A DNA stretch of 60,620 nucleotides, from positions 1-60,620 of the forward strand of contig NZ_KB905578.1 of NCBI RefSeq assembly GCF_000380965.1, written 5' to 3'. The DNA comes from Paenibacillus ginsengihumi DSM 21568 (GTDB lineage: Bacteria; Bacillota; Bacilli; Paenibacillales; NBRC-103111). Below, piece after piece: positions 44,772-54,786 of the stretch (position 1 is the first letter of the stretch; each line of letters opens with the position of its first letter). The translations under genes were made by a program, and so were the position numbers. The notes under the pieces were generated by a model. That model did not search any database and was not told the origin of the DNA. It saw only the letters and a list, made by a program, of their open reading frames with translations.

Positions 44772-46072
44772 TGTTTCGCACCATATCCAATATAATGAAA
44801 GTAGACGAGCTCAGAAAACGGATCATCTTCACGTTGCTTGTGCTGATCGTCTACAGAATTGGTGCTTTCATCCCGGTGCCTAACATCAATACGGATATTC
44901 TCAAGCTTCAGGATCAAGCCAGCACAGCCAGTGTGTTCGGCTTGCTCAATACTTTCTCCGGCGGCGCATTGTTCCAATTCTCCATCTTCGCGATGGGGAT
45001 TATGCCGTATATTACAGCCTCGATTATCGTGCAGCTGCTGTCGATGGACGTCATTCCGGCGTTCACGCGGTGGGCCAAGGAAGGCGAGGTCGGCAGAAAG
45101 AAGCTGAGTCAGATTACCCGTTACGGCACTATCGTGCTGGGGATCATTCAGGCGTTCGGCCTGGCGATTGGATTTAACCGGATGTTCACCGGTCTCGTTC
45201 TTGCGCCGTGCTTTACGACCTACGCCCTCATCGCGATCGTGCTTACGGCAGGCACGGCCTTCTTGATGTGGTTGGGAGAGCAAATCACCGAGCACGGCAT
45301 TGGAAATGGGATATCCATTATCATCTTCGCAGGAATTATAGCTGGTATCCCGACGGCGATCGGACAAATCTACACGACGCAGTTTGTCGACGCCCAAGGT
45401 GCGCTGTTCCTGAATATCGTGAAAGTGGTCATTCTTCTCCTTGTTGTCGTTGCGCTCATCGTGGGCATCATTTACGTTCAACAAGGGATTCGGAAAATTC
45501 CGGTGCAGTACGCGAAGCGTGTCGTAGGACGCAAAATGTTCGGCGGCCAGTCGACCCACATTCCGCTCAAAGTGAATGCGGCCGGCGTTATCCCGGTCAT
45601 TTTCGCCCTGTCGCTTCTCGTATTCCCGCCGACGATTGCCAGCTTCTGGGCCGGCAATTCGGTGGCTGACTGGATTATCAAGCACATGAGCTACACGGCG
45701 CCGCTCGGCATGGTGCTTTATGTGCTGCTGATCATCGGCTTCACGTTCTTCTATACGTTCGTACAGATGAATCCGGAGCAGATGGCGGATCAAATGAAGA
45801 AGAACGGCGGCTACATCCCCGGGATTCGTCCCGGCAAGGCAACTTCCGTTTACTTGACCAAAGTCATGACGCGGATCACTTTGTCTGGTGCTCTTTTCCT
45901 GGCCGCGATCTCCATTATTCCGATGATTCTCGGCAGCGTGGCAGGCTTGCCCAATACCGTGACCATCGGCGGAACTTCCCTGCTCATTGTCGTCGGCGTC
46001 GCGCTGGAGACGATGAAGCAGATCGAAAGCCAGTTGATCAAGCGCCATTACAAAGGCTTTATTAACAAATAG
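44771..46072 (+). CDS. secY: Protein translocase subunit SecY
   Basis: A 433-residue channel of the Sec translocon with ten predicted membrane helices. It includes the plug region after helix 1, and the basic cytosolic loop QQGIRKIPVQYAKRVVGRKM near residue 237. It pairs with SecE encoded at 18637. Its translation is coupled to rplO. A hairpin spans its stop codon. Confidence 0.98.
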   Translation: MFRTISNIMKVDELRKRIIFTLLVLIVYRIGAFIPVPNINTDILKLQDQASTASVFGLLNTFSGGALFQFSIFAMGIMPYITASIIVQLLSMDVIPAFTRWAKEGEVGRKKLSQITRYGTIVLGIIQAFGLAIGFNRMFTGLVLAPCFTTYALIAIVLTAGTAFLMWLGEQITEHGIGNGISIIIFAGIIAGIPTAIGQIYTTQFVDAQGALFLNIVKVVILLLVVVALIVGIIYVQQGIRKIPVQYAKRVVGRKMFGGQSTHIPLKVNAAGVIPVIFALSLLVFPPTIASFWAGNSVADWIIKHMSYTAPLGMVLYVLLIIGFTFFYTFVQMNPEQMADQMKKNGGYIPGIRPGKATSVYLTKVMTRITLSGALFLAAISIIPMILGSVAGLPNTVTIGGTSLLIVVGVALETMKQIESQLIKRHYKGFINK

Positions 46073-46142
46073 CACATAGGTACTGGTAGCCCAGGCTTCA
46101 AGGACTATCGGCACCTATTGTGCTGTTAGCATCAATAGATGC
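46071..46142 (+). other. Hairpins between secY and adk
   Basis: AGCACATAGGT (46071-46081), overlapping the secY stop, pairs with ACCTATTGTGCT (46113-46124) with one bulged T. A second small hairpin GCATC/GATGC (46129-46142) lies just before the adk SD. No T-run follows, so this is more likely an mRNA processing or translation-control element than a terminator. Confidence 0.5.
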
Positions 46143-46160
46143 ATTAAGGGAGGAAGTTAG

Positions 46161-46810
<650 letters not shown>

Positions 46811-46811
<1 letters not shown>

Positions 46812-47563
46812 TGATCATTTGTAAGTCTGAAGCCGAACTGGCGATCATGCGGGAGGCGGGACGCATCGTTGCCGAAACCCATAAGCTGATGAGCCAAGCG
46901 GTTCGGCCCGGTATTACAACGAAGGAACTCGATCAAATCGCAGAAGACTTTATTCGCAGCCAAGGCGCAATCCCATCTTTTAAAGGCTACAACGGTTTTC
47001 CGGGAAGTATTTGTGCTTCCGTGAATGACGAATTGGTTCACGGCATTCCCAGCGGCAGAACGCTGCAGGAAGGTGACATCATCAGCATCGACATCGGGGC
47101 TCAATATAAGGGCTATCACGGAGACTCGGCGTGGACGTACCCGGTCGGCACGATTTCGGATACGGCCCGCAAGCTGCTCGAAGTGACGGAACGGTCGCTG
47201 TATGCCGGGTTGGCGGAAGCGAAGCCGGATGAGCGGTTGTACACGATATCGCATGCGATTCAGCGAGTCGTCGAAGACGAAGGATTCTCGATCGTTCGGG
47301 AGTATGTAGGCCACGGGATCGGCACCCAGCTTCACGAGGAGCCGCAAATTCCCAACTACGGCATTCCCGGACGCGGGCCGCGCTTGAAGCCGGGCATGGT
47401 CCTTGCGATCGAACCGATGGTCAACGTGGGCGAGCGTTATGTCAAGACCCTCGAAGACAATTGGACCGTGGTGACAGTGGATGGCACACTGTGCGCCCAT
47501 TTCGAACATACCATCGCCATTACGCAGGACGGGTTTGAAATATTGACACTGCCCAGTGCATAA
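46811..47563 (+). CDS. map: Methionine aminopeptidase, type I
   Basis: Removes the initiator methionine from nascent proteins. The 250-residue pita-bread fold enzyme shows the metal ligands in [19 protein letters not shown] (two Asp), [10 protein letters not shown] (His), EPMV (Glu) and FEHTIAI (Glu). Translation is coupled to adk. Confidence 0.97.
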
Positions 47564-47576
47564 TAGGTGAAGCCTT

Positions 47577-47885
47577 ATGGACATGTCGAAGGTACCGCAG
47601 ATCGGTCAGATCGTCAGGGTGAAGCAAGGTCGGGATTCCGGGAAGTTCGCCGTCGCCATCGGCGTCGCAGACCAACGGCACGTATGGATAGCGGACGGCG
47701 ACAAACGGAAGTTCGAGCAGCCCAAGAAGAAGAACCTCATTCATCTCGAGCTCCTGCCGGCGATTAGCAGCGAAGTAGCTGACAGTATGGCGGAGTCTGG
47801 TCGGGTCACCAACGGCAAGCTGCGGTTTGCACTGAAGAAGTATGTGGACGAATCCATGTTGGAAGCGCAAGAGAAAGGAGAATGA
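47577..47885 (+). CDS. KOW-domain RNA-binding protein (L14e/L6e-like)
   Basis: A 102-residue protein with an N-terminal KOW motif ([21 protein letters not shown]) and a short basic middle part ([18 protein letters not shown]). Similar small KOW proteins are encoded between map and infA in many Bacillales. Function is not established; binding to rRNA or the ribosome is inferred from the domain and the neighbours. AGGTGA precedes ATG 47577 by six bases. Its end overlaps the infA SD region. Confidence 0.88.
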   Translation: MDMSKVPQIGQIVRVKQGRDSGKFAVAIGVADQRHVWIADGDKRKFEQPKKKNLIHLELLPAISSEVADSMAESGRVTNGKLRFALKKYVDESMLEAQEKGE

Positions 47886-47887
47886 CT

Positions 47888-48106
47888 GTGGCCAAAGAAG
47901 ATGTGATTGAAGTCGAAGGTACAGTGATTGAACCTCTTCCGAATGCCATGTTTAGAGTTGAGCTGGAGAACGGTCATAAAATACTCGCTGTCGTATCCGG
48001 AAAAATCAGAATGCACTTTATCCGCATTTTGCCCGGGGATAAAGTGACGGTTGAACTGTCGCCGTATGATTTGACCAGAGGCCGTATAACCTATCGCTTT
48101 AAATAA
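47888..48106 (+). CDS. infA: Translation initiation factor IF-1
   Basis: A 72-residue OB-fold protein that binds the 30S A-site, containing [20 protein letters not shown] and [18 protein letters not shown] 47888 is chosen because AAGGAG (47875-47880) is seven bases away and the length equals other IF-1 proteins; ATG 47882 is too close to the SD. Confidence 0.97.
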   Translation: MAKEDVIEVEGTVIEPLPNAMFRVELENGHKILAVVSGKIRMHFIRILPGDKVTVELSPYDLTRGRITYRFK

Positions 48107-48159
48107 AATTGTCGGTGTATCCTGTGTTTATCGAAGACGGAGCGCGTGCTAACGAATAA

Positions 48160-48291
<132 letters not shown>

Positions 48292-48307
48292 GGAGGTGCC
48301 CGCATAG

Positions 48308-48676
48308 ATGGCACGTATTGCTGGTGTAGACTTGCCCCGTGACAAGCGTGTAGAGATTGCGCTGACGTACATTTTCGGCATCGGTAAAACGACAGCTCAG
48401 AAGATCATCGCCCAAACCGGCGTTAACCCGGACACTCGCGTTCGCGACCTCACGGAAGACGAGGTAAGCAAAATTCGCGAAGTCATCGACAAGACGATCA
48501 AGGTCGAAGGCGATCTTCGCCGCGAAATTGCTCTGAACATCAAGCGGCTGATCGAGATCGGTTGCTACCGCGGTATTCGTCACCGTCGCGGCCTGCCGGT
48601 TCGCGGCCAACGCACGAAAACGAACGCTCGTACGCGCAAAGGTCCTCGTCGTACGGTAGCTAACAAGAAGAAGTAA
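48308..48676 (+). CDS. rpsM: 30S ribosomal protein S13
   Basis: A 122-residue head protein that contacts the 50S subunit and P-site tRNA, with [20 protein letters not shown] and the basic C-terminal tail [29 protein letters not shown] precedes ATG 48308. Confidence 0.98.
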   Translation: MARIAGVDLPRDKRVEIALTYIFGIGKTTAQKIIAQTGVNPDTRVRDLTEDEVSKIREVIDKTIKVEGDLRREIALNIKRLIEIGCYRGIRHRRGLPVRGQRTKTNARTRKGPRRTVANKKK

Positions 48677-48692
48677 AGGGGGGTAAACATCC

Positions 48693-49091
48693 ATGGCTAA
48701 ACCGAAAAATAAAGTGACTCGCACGAAGCGCCGCGACCGTAAAAATATCGAATCCGGCGTCGCTCATATCCGTTCCACGTTCAACAATACGATCGTTACG
48801 ATTACTGACCCGCACGGCAATGCGATCTCCTGGTCGAGCTCCGGGAACCTCGGCTTTAAGGGCTCCCGCAAGAGCACGCCGTTCGCTGCCCAGATGGCGG
48901 CAGAGTCCGCTGCGAAGGCTGCTATGGAGCATGGCCTGAAGTCGGTCGAGGTTATGGTTAAAGGCCCGGGCTCCGGCCGTGAAGCAGCGATCCGTTCGCT
49001 TCAAGCCGCAGGTCTTGAAGTTAACCTGATTAAAGACGTTACGCCGATTCCTCACAACGGCTGCCGTCCTCCGAAACGTCGTCGTGTCTAA
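48693..49091 (+). CDS. rpsK: 30S ribosomal protein S11
   Basis: A 132-residue platform protein with [18 protein letters not shown] and the C-terminal [18 protein letters not shown] signature. AAAGGGGGG precedes ATG 48693. Confidence 0.98.
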   Translation: MAKPKNKVTRTKRRDRKNIESGVAHIRSTFNNTIVTITDPHGNAISWSSSGNLGFKGSRKSTPFAAQMAAESAAKAAMEHGLKSVEVMVKGPGSGREAAIRSLQAAGLEVNLIKDVTPIPHNGCRPPKRRRV

Positions 49092-49104
49092 TTAAGGATT
49101 ACGG

Positions 49105-49168
49105 GAACGTGTGTGGTATATTTATCCAAAAGTTGTGAATACTGATTGGATAGGCATATTACACGTTC
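49105..49168 (+). other. Nested stem-loop ahead of rpoA
   Basis: GAACGTGT (49105-49112) pairs perfectly with ACACGTTC (49161-49168); inside it, TATCCAA (49123-49129) pairs with TTGGATA (49146-49152). The 64-nt structure lies between rpsK and rpoA, about 50 bases before the rpoA start. There is no T-run. It could be a regulatory or processing site for the alpha operon mRNA. Confidence 0.6.
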
Positions 49169-49220
49169 TAAGCGTCTTAAGTTATCCAGAGGGAAACGAC
49201 GTTTGAAGGAGGGTTTATCC

Positions 49221-50165
49221 ATGATCGAAATCGAAAAGCCGAAAATAGAGACCGTACACTCCAGTGAAGACGGCACTTACGGCAAGTTTGTCGTGGAGCC
49301 GTTGGAGCGTGGCTACGGAACTACGCTCGGCAACTCGCTTCGCAGAATTTTGCTGTCCTCTCTGCCGGGAGCGGCTGTCACTTCCGTCCAGATTGACGGC
49401 GTTCTGCACGAGTTTTCCACCGTTCCTGGTGTTGTCGAGGATGTCACGGAGATCATTCTGAACCTCAAAGGGCTATCGCTCAAAATTCACTCCGACGAAG
49501 AGAAAGTGTTGGAGATTGATGCTGAGGGAGAAGGCGTCGTTACCGCCGGGGATATTCGCGGAGACAGCGACGTGGAAATCCTGAATCCGGATTTGCATAT
49601 TGCCACGCTGTCTTCCGATGCCCGTCTGCACATGCGCATTCATGCCAACAGAGGGCGCGGCTACGTTGCCGCCGACAAGAACAAACGGGAGGATCAACCG
49701 ATCGGCGTCATTCCGATCGACTCGATCTACACTCCGATCACCCGCGTCAACTACAGCGTGGAAAATACTCGCGTCGGTCAAGTGACCAACTACGACAAGC
49801 TAACCCTCGAAGTCTGGACCAATGGCAGTATTCGACCGGAAGAAGCTGTAAGCTTAGGCGCGAAAATTTTGACAGAGCATCTGATGCTCTTCGTAGGCCT
49901 GACCGATGAAGCGAAGGACGCGGAGATCATGGTGGAGAAAGAAGAGGACAAGAAGGAGAAAGTGCTCGAGATGACGATCGAGGAGCTGGATCTTTCGGTT
50001 CGTTCTTATAACTGCCTGAAGCGTGCCGGCATCAATACGGTGCAGGAGCTCATTACAAAGACCGAAGAAGACATGATGAAGGTCCGGAACCTGGGACGCA
50101 AATCATTGGAGGAAGTGCAGGAGAAGCTGGAAGAGCTGGGCCTCGGCCTCCGTACGGAAGATTGA
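49221..50165 (+). CDS. rpoA: RNA polymerase alpha subunit
   Basis: A 314-residue assembly subunit. The N-terminal domain (1 to about 230) includes [20 protein letters not shown]. The C-terminal domain (about 245-314) has the helix-hairpin-helix DNA contact region [21 protein letters not shown] 49221 is set by GAAGGAGGG eight bases upstream; the open frame to 49146 is not conserved. Confidence 0.98.
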   Translation: MIEIEKPKIETVHSSEDGTYGKFVVEPLERGYGTTLGNSLRRILLSSLPGAAVTSVQIDGVLHEFSTVPGVVEDVTEIILNLKGLSLKIHSDEEKVLEIDAEGEGVVTAGDIRGDSDVEILNPDLHIATLSSDARLHMRIHANRGRGYVAADKNKREDQPIGVIPIDSIYTPITRVNYSVENTRVGQVTNYDKLTLEVWTNGSIRPEEAVSLGAKILTEHLMLFVGLTDEAKDAEIMVEKEEDKKEKVLEMTIEELDLSVRSYNCLKRAGINTVQELITKTEEDMMKVRNLGRKSLEEVQEKLEELGLGLRTED

Positions 50166-50223
50166 TCGTCTCTGATGAACGGAAGTTCATCGTCTACATC
50201 TAGTTAAAAGGAGGTTGCACCTC

Positions 50224-50589
50224 ATGGCATATCAAAAGCTGGGTCGCGACTCCAGCGCGCGGAAAGCATTGTTCCGCGATCTGGTAACCGACCTGTTCAT
50301 TCACGAGCGCATTCAAACAACCGAAGCGAAAGCCAAGGAATTGCGTTCTATCGCAGAGAAACTCATTACGTTGGCGAAGCGCGGCGACCTGCATGCGCGC
50401 CGTCAAGTGGCTTCCTTCGTACGCCGCGAAGCTGCGAACGAGAACCAGGATGTGATTCAAAAGCTGTTCTCCGACATTGCTCCCCGTTATTCCGAGCGCA
50501 ATGGCGGATACACGCGGATCCTGAAGCTGGGTCCTCGTCGCGGTGACGCAGCGCCTATGGTATATTTAGAATTGGTTGACCGAGCTTAA
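50224..50589 (+). CDS. rplQ: 50S ribosomal protein L17
   Basis: A 121-residue tunnel-exit protein, starting [20 protein letters not shown] and with [20 protein letters not shown] near its end. ATG 50224 fits AAAGGAGG; ATG 50215-region codons overlap the SD. A terminator follows, then truA; no ECF transporter genes are between them. Confidence 0.97.
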   Translation: MAYQKLGRDSSARKALFRDLVTDLFIHERIQTTEAKAKELRSIAEKLITLAKRGDLHARRQVASFVRREAANENQDVIQKLFSDIAPRYSERNGGYTRILKLGPRRGDAAPMVYLELVDRA

Positions 50590-50599
50590 TTTCGGATGG

Positions 50600-50644
50600 A
50601 AAGGGTGGACGGGATCTTTTGATTCTGATGAAACCCTTTTTTTT
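50600..50644 (+). terminator. Intrinsic terminator after rplQ
   Basis: AAAGGGT (50600-50606) pairs with ACCCTTT (50633-50639), with an inner GGATC/GATTC helix, and an uninterrupted T-run to 50644. It ends the alpha operon. Confidence 0.8.
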
Positions 50645-50662
50645 GTACTCGGGGGATGACGC

Positions 50663-51454
50663 TTGAGAAATTTGTGCATGAAGGTAAGTTACGACGGTAC
50701 GGCTTACAACGGCTTTCAGACCCAGCCGGATGGCAATACGATTCAGGATGTGATTGAAGAGGCGCTGGCGCAATTGACGGGAGAGACGGTGAAAATAACC
50801 GGTTCCGGACGAACCGATGCCGGCGTCCATGCCCGGGGGCAAGTGTTCAATTTTTTCACGGCGTCGAAGATTCCGCTCAATCGCTGGTGCCTGGCCATCA
50901 ATTCCCGTCTGCCGGACGATATTCTGGTGTGGCAGGCGCGGGAGGTGCCGGAGACGTTCCATGCCAGGCGCTCAGCCAAATGCAAAACGTACCGTTATAC
51001 GATCCGCTGCGGCAAGCACCCCGATGTATTCAAACGCCATCAGGAGTACCATCATTATACGCCGCTCGATGCGGACGCGATGAGGGACGGGCTGCGGTAC
51101 TTGGTGGGAGAGCATGACTTCACCTCGTTTTGCTCCACGAGAACGGACAAAAAATCGAACGTGCGCACGATCTATTCGGCCAGGCTGGAATGCGGCGAAT
51201 GGGACGCCCAGCTGGAATCGTACCCCCTCTATGTGTATTTGACGGGAAACGGCTTTTTGTACAACATGGTGCGGATTATCGTCGGAACGCTGCTGGAAGT
51301 CGGCATGGGGAAGCGGAAGAGCGAGGAGATCGTTCATATTCTCGAGGGCAGAAGCCGCCTGCTGGCCGGTCCGACTGCGATGGCCCACGGGTTGATGCTT
51401 TGGGACGTCGAGTACGAGCTGCTTGACGAGGTAGGGCAGCAGGCTTATTTTTAA
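50663..51454 (+). CDS. truA: tRNA pseudouridine(38-40) synthase TruA
   Basis: Modifies uridines 38-40 of the anticodon stem. The 263-residue product has the N-terminal MKVSYDGTAYNGFQTQP motif, the catalytic Asp in GSGRTDAGVHARGQV near residue 54, and FLYNMVRIIVGTLLEVG near 200. TTG 50663 has GGGGGA six bases upstream; ATG 50678 would remove five residues and has no SD. Confidence 0.95.
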   Translation: MRNLCMKVSYDGTAYNGFQTQPDGNTIQDVIEEALAQLTGETVKITGSGRTDAGVHARGQVFNFFTASKIPLNRWCLAINSRLPDDILVWQAREVPETFHARRSAKCKTYRYTIRCGKHPDVFKRHQEYHHYTPLDADAMRDGLRYLVGEHDFTSFCSTRTDKKSNVRTIYSARLECGEWDAQLESYPLYVYLTGNGFLYNMVRIIVGTLLEVGMGKRKSEEIVHILEGRSRLLAGPTAMAHGLMLWDVEYELLDEVGQQAYF

Positions 51455-51477
51455 TTCGTTCATTAGCAGAAAAAGAG

Positions 51478-51506
51478 TTGCTTGCTGTGTGGAAATGTTG
51501 TAAAAT
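51478..51506 (+). promoter_or_regulatory. Promoter of rplM-rpsI
   Basis: TTGCTT (51478-51483) and TAAAAT (51501-51506) are 17 bp apart, shortly after truA. Transcription would begin near 51513. Confidence 0.72.
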
Positions 51507-51512
51507 ATCACT

Positions 51513-51715
51513 TGGTGTTTCTTGATTGGCTATCCCACGGCCCCGGGTCAAGAAAGCCGTACAGCAACAACTATGAATGAACCTGGAAACTCGATGCAGT
51601 GATCGCGAGTTTTCAGTACCTAAGGTGACGGCCGATGGCGAAGAATCGCTTGTCATGGGCGTCCGGCTAATGAATTCGAACTACGGATGAGATAGATTTC
51701 TAGGAGGATAATGAA
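51513..51715 (+). promoter_or_regulatory. L13-type leader ahead of rplM
   Basis: The 200-nt leader has two clear stems: TTTCTTGA (51518-51525)/TCAAGAAA (51548-51555), and GGAAACTCG (51585-51593)/CGAGTTTTC (51606-51614, one wobble). Position before rplM matches the L13 leader motif of Firmicutes, believed to give feedback control by L13. Assignment rests on position and structure only. Confidence 0.55.
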
Positions 51716-52153
51716 ATGCGTACCACATATATGGCTAAGCCCAATGAAGTAGAACGCAAATGGTACATCATCGACGCTGCCGATAAGACGCTCGGCCGTC
51801 TGGCCAGCGAAGCGGCAAGCATTATTCGCGGCAAGCACAAGCCGCAATTCACTCCGCACGTGGATATGGGCGATTTCGTGATCGTCATCAACGCGGACAA
51901 GGTTGTACTTACCGGCAAGAAGCTTCAAAACAAGAAATACTACCGTCACTCCATGTATCCGGGCGGCCTGAAGGTGACGACCGCTGCGGACATGCTGAAG
52001 AACAAGCCCGAGCGTATGGTCGAGCTTGCTATTCACGGTATGCTCCCGAAAAACCGCCTCGGCAACAGCATGAAGACGAAGCTGAAAGTATATGCAGGCG
52101 CTGAACATCCGCATCAAGCACAAAAACCTGAAGTTTGGGAACTTCGCGGTTAA
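51716..52153 (+). CDS. rplM: 50S ribosomal protein L13
   Basis: A 145-residue early-assembly protein with [20 protein letters not shown] and [26 protein letters not shown] precedes ATG 51716. Cotranscribed with rpsI. Confidence 0.98.
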   Translation: MRTTYMAKPNEVERKWYIIDAADKTLGRLASEAASIIRGKHKPQFTPHVDMGDFVIVINADKVVLTGKKLQNKKYYRHSMYPGGLKVTTAADMLKNKPERMVELAIHGMLPKNRLGNSMKTKLKVYAGAEHPHQAQKPEVWELRG

Positions 52154-52173
52154 TATAAAGGGAGGACTGTATT

Positions 52174-52566
52174 GTGGCACAAGTACAATACTACGGCACC
52201 GGCCGTCGTAAGCATTCGGTAGCACGCGTTCGTCTTGTACCAGGCGAAGGACGCATTGTAATCAATAAGAGAGATTTGGACGACTACTTCGGTTTGGAGA
52301 CGCTGAAGCTGATCGTGAAGCAACCGCTCAACTTGACGGAAACGCTCGGTCAATACGATGTTCTCGTTAACGCCCATGGCGGAGGCGTAACAGGACAAGC
52401 CGGCGCGATTCGCCACGGCATTTCCCGTGCGCTGCTCAAGGCTGATCCGGAATTCCGCGGTCCCCTGAAGAAAGCCGGCTTCCTGACGCGCGATCCGCGC
52501 ATGAAGGAACGGAAGAAGTACGGCTTGAAGGCCGCTCGTCGCGCGCCTCAATTCTCCAAGCGTTAA
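52174..52566 (+). CDS. rpsI: 30S ribosomal protein S9
   Basis: A 130-residue protein whose C-terminal tail ([17 protein letters not shown]) reaches the P-site tRNA. It starts [22 protein letters not shown] 52174 follows GGGAGG. A strong terminator follows. Confidence 0.98.
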   Translation: MAQVQYYGTGRRKHSVARVRLVPGEGRIVINKRDLDDYFGLETLKLIVKQPLNLTETLGQYDVLVNAHGGGVTGQAGAIRHGISRALLKADPEFRGPLKKAGFLTRDPRMKERKKYGLKAARRAPQFSKR

Positions 52567-52579
52567 TATGCGCTTCAGA

Positions 52580-52615
52580 AACCTTCTCAAACATTGTTTG
52601 GGAAGGTTTTTTTTT
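52580..52615 (+). terminator. Intrinsic terminator after rpsI
   Basis: AACCTTCTCAAAC (52580-52592) pairs with GTTTGGGAAGGTT (52596-52608) with one G-T pair, followed by nine T residues. Confidence 0.95.
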
Positions 52616-52660
52616 ATTTATACACCAACGCCCAGTTCAGGCAATAAAATATGAAAGACG

Positions 52661-52689
52661 CCGCTGACGAACGAATCCTTCGTCAGCGG
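52661..52689. other. Perfect 11-bp inverted repeat between rpsI and cysH
   Basis: CCGCTGACGAA (52661-52671) pairs with TTCGTCAGCGG (52679-52689) around seven bases. There is no T-run on the plus strand, and a T-rich tail on the minus strand. It could be a second, mostly reverse-acting terminator, or an intergenic repeat. Confidence 0.5.
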
Positions 52690-52715
52690 TCGTCACCTAG
52701 CGCAAAAATTTTAAA

Positions 52716-52743
52716 TTGACAAAAAGTCCTGGATGACTATAAT
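52716..52743 (+). promoter_or_regulatory. Promoter of cysH-sat
   Basis: TTGACA (52716-52721) and TATAAT (52738-52743) are consensus hexamers 16 bp apart. The leader is only about 57 nt, and no SAM riboswitch or T-box is visible in it, so any sulfur control would need a protein operator. Confidence 0.85.
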
Positions 52744-52806
52744 ATGAGACAATAACAACAAATCATATTTGCATAGTCGGATTAATCTGGGCAGGAGGTA
52801 TAATTC

Positions 52807-53499
52807 ATGAATTTATTTGAAAAGGAAGAGCTGATTCGTCAAGCGGCCGAAGATTTCGAGAACCAGTCTCCGGAGAAACTTTTAGCCTGGGCGGTAGAAA
52901 GGTTTCCCAACATTACGCTTGCCTGTAGCTTCGGGGCTGAGGATGTCGTGCTCGTTGACATGCTGCAAAAGATCAGCCCCCAGACGGATATTTTTTACCT
53001 GGATACGAACGTTCACTTCAAGGAAACGTACGAAACGCGCGACCGCCTGCAGCAGCATTACGGCGTCGAATTCGTTCAAGTGCTGCCCAAGCTGACGCTT
53101 GAGGAGCAGGCCGAGCAGTACGGCCCTGAGCTGTGGAAGAAAGATCCGAATCAGTGCTGCAATTTGCGCAAGGTCGATCCGCTGACGGATATTCTTAAAA
53201 ACTACGATGCGTGGATTACCGGGATTCGCCGTGACCAAGCGCCGACGCGCGCTAACGCCAAGAAAGTGGAGTACGACGTCAAATTCGGCCTGGTCAAGTT
53301 CAATCCGCTGGCTAGCTGGACGAATGATGACGTCTGGAACTATATCCGCTCCAACGGGGTCATTTATAACCCGCTTCACGACAATCATTATCCGAGTATC
53401 GGCTGTGAGCACTGCACCCGTCAAGTCATGCCGGGAGAGGACCCGCGCGCGGGCCGCTGGGCCGGTTTCCAGAAGACGGAGTGCGGGCTTCACAAGTAA
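52807..53499 (+). CDS. cysH: Adenylyl/phosphoadenylyl-sulfate reductase
   Basis: Reduces activated sulfate to sulfite with thioredoxin. The 230-residue product has cysteines C117-C118 and C200, C203, which bind a [4Fe-4S] cluster in enzymes that use adenylyl sulfate (APS), and the catalytic ECGLHK at the C-terminus (C226). The cluster points to an APS reductase, consistent with no APS kinase next to it. GCAGGAGG precedes ATG 52807. It forms an operon with sat, 40 bp downstream. Confidence 0.95.
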   Translation: MNLFEKEELIRQAAEDFENQSPEKLLAWAVERFPNITLACSFGAEDVVLVDMLQKISPQTDIFYLDTNVHFKETYETRDRLQQHYGVEFVQVLPKLTLEEQAEQYGPELWKKDPNQCCNLRKVDPLTDILKNYDAWITGIRRDQAPTRANAKKVEYDVKFGLVKFNPLASWTNDDVWNYIRSNGVIYNPLHDNHYPSIGCEHCTRQVMPGEDPRAGRWAGFQKTECGLHK

Positions 53500-53539
53500 T
53501 CCGATCGTTCGGAAATATTCGTAGAAGGAGCGAAATGAG

Positions 53540-54721
53540 ATGACTGCAACAATCGCGCCGCATGGCGGCACACTCATCAACCGTTTGGTCCAGGGGGAGG
53601 AGCGCGAGCGACTGCTTGCGGAAGCGAAGTCGTACGATCAGCTGAAAATCAACGCCTGGACGGTGTCCGATCTCGACCTGATCGGCGTCGGCGCATTCTC
53701 GCCGCTAACCGGGTTCATGAACGAGGAGGACTACCATTCCGTCGTCGAGCGGATGCGCCTGGCCGACGGCACCGTGTGGAGCATTCCGATTACGCTGGCT
53801 GTCCAGCCGCACATCGCGGAAGGCTTCAAGCAAGGGCAGAAGGTCGCGCTTGTGGGAGAGCAAGACGGCGTCCTGTACGGTGTCATCGAGGTGCAGAGCA
53901 TCTATAACGTCGATCAGAAGAATGAGGCCGTGAAGGTGTTCAAGACCGACGATACGGCACATCCCGGCGTACAGAAACTGTTCTCCAGGCCGTCGACATA
54001 CATTGGCGGACCGGTACAGGTGCTTAATCGTCCGAAGCCGGAGAAATTCGGCGAATTTTATTTTGACCCGGCCCAAACAAGACAAATTTTCGCGGAAAAA
54101 GGCTGGAGAACCGTAGTCGGCTTCCAGACCCGCAATCCGGTTCACCGGGCGCATGAATATATCCAAAAATGCGCCTTGGAGATTGTCGATGCCCTGTTCC
54201 TGAATCCGCTGGTCGGCGAGACGAAATCGGACGATATTTCCGCCGATATCCGGATGCGCAGCTACCAGGTGCTCCTTAATAACTATTATCCGAAGGATCG
54301 CGTGTTTTTCGGCGTATTCCCGGCAGCAATGCGCTATGCTGGACCGCGTGAGGCGATCTTCCATGCCATGGTGCGCAAAAATTACGGCTGCACTCATTTT
54401 ATCGTCGGGCGCGACCATGCCGGCGTAGGCGATTATTACGGCACATACGAGGCCCAGGAAATTTTCCGCAACTTTACGGCGGAAGAGCTGGGCATCACCC
54501 CGTTGTTCTTCGAACATAGCTTCTTCTGCACGAAGTGCGGCAACATGGCATCCAGCAAAACATGCCCGCACGGCAAAGAAGACCATCTCCATCTTTCCGG
54601 CACGAAGGTGCGCGCGATGCTTCGCAACGGCGAGTGCCCGCCGCCGCAGTTCTCCCGTCCGGAAGTGGCTAAAATCTTGATCGAAGGCATGGCTGAGCAG
54701 CTGGAGGCAGCCAAGCAGTAG
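53540..54721 (+). CDS. sat: Sulfate adenylyltransferase
   Basis: Makes APS from sulfate and ATP, the substrate of CysH. The 393-residue homo-oligomeric ATP-sulfurylase type shows [10 protein letters not shown] (196-205) with the active-site Arg and His pair, [13 protein letters not shown], and a cysteine-rich segment [16 protein letters not shown] near residue 330 that likely binds metal. It lacks a fused kinase domain. AAGGAGCG precedes ATG 53540. Confidence 0.96.
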   Translation: MTATIAPHGGTLINRLVQGEERERLLAEAKSYDQLKINAWTVSDLDLIGVGAFSPLTGFMNEEDYHSVVERMRLADGTVWSIPITLAVQPHIAEGFKQGQKVALVGEQDGVLYGVIEVQSIYNVDQKNEAVKVFKTDDTAHPGVQKLFSRPSTYIGGPVQVLNRPKPEKFGEFYFDPAQTRQIFAEKGWRTVVGFQTRNPVHRAHEYIQKCALEIVDALFLNPLVGETKSDDISADIRMRSYQVLLNNYYPKDRVFFGVFPAAMRYAGPREAIFHAMVRKNYGCTHFIVGRDHAGVGDYYGTYEAQEIFRNFTAEELGITPLFFEHSFFCTKCGNMASSKTCPHGKEDHLHLSGTKVRAMLRNGECPPPQFSRPEVAKILIEGMAEQLEAAKQ

Positions 54722-54731
54722 GTATAATTGT

Positions 54732-54786
54732 CCACCCTGTCCCATAAGATGAACAAGAATCTTATGGGATACGAGGTGGTTTTTTC
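54732..54786 (+). terminator. Terminator after sat that contains the cwlD SD
   Basis: CCCATAAGAT (54741-54750) pairs perfectly with ATCTTATGGG (54759-54768); an outer CCACC (54732-54736) pairs with GGTGG (54775-54779); seven T residues follow (54780-54786). The next base is the cwlD ATG. The GAGGTGG that must act as the cwlD SD is in the 3' arm, so readthrough mRNA would hide it. Confidence 0.85.

Noticed and set aside
52744..52806. SAM riboswitch or T-box before cysH
   Set aside because: The leader is only about 57 nt with no matching motif.
54740..54780. Sigma-E promoter for cwlD
   Set aside because: GATACGAG at 54768 differs at three consensus positions and has no -35 at proper distance.
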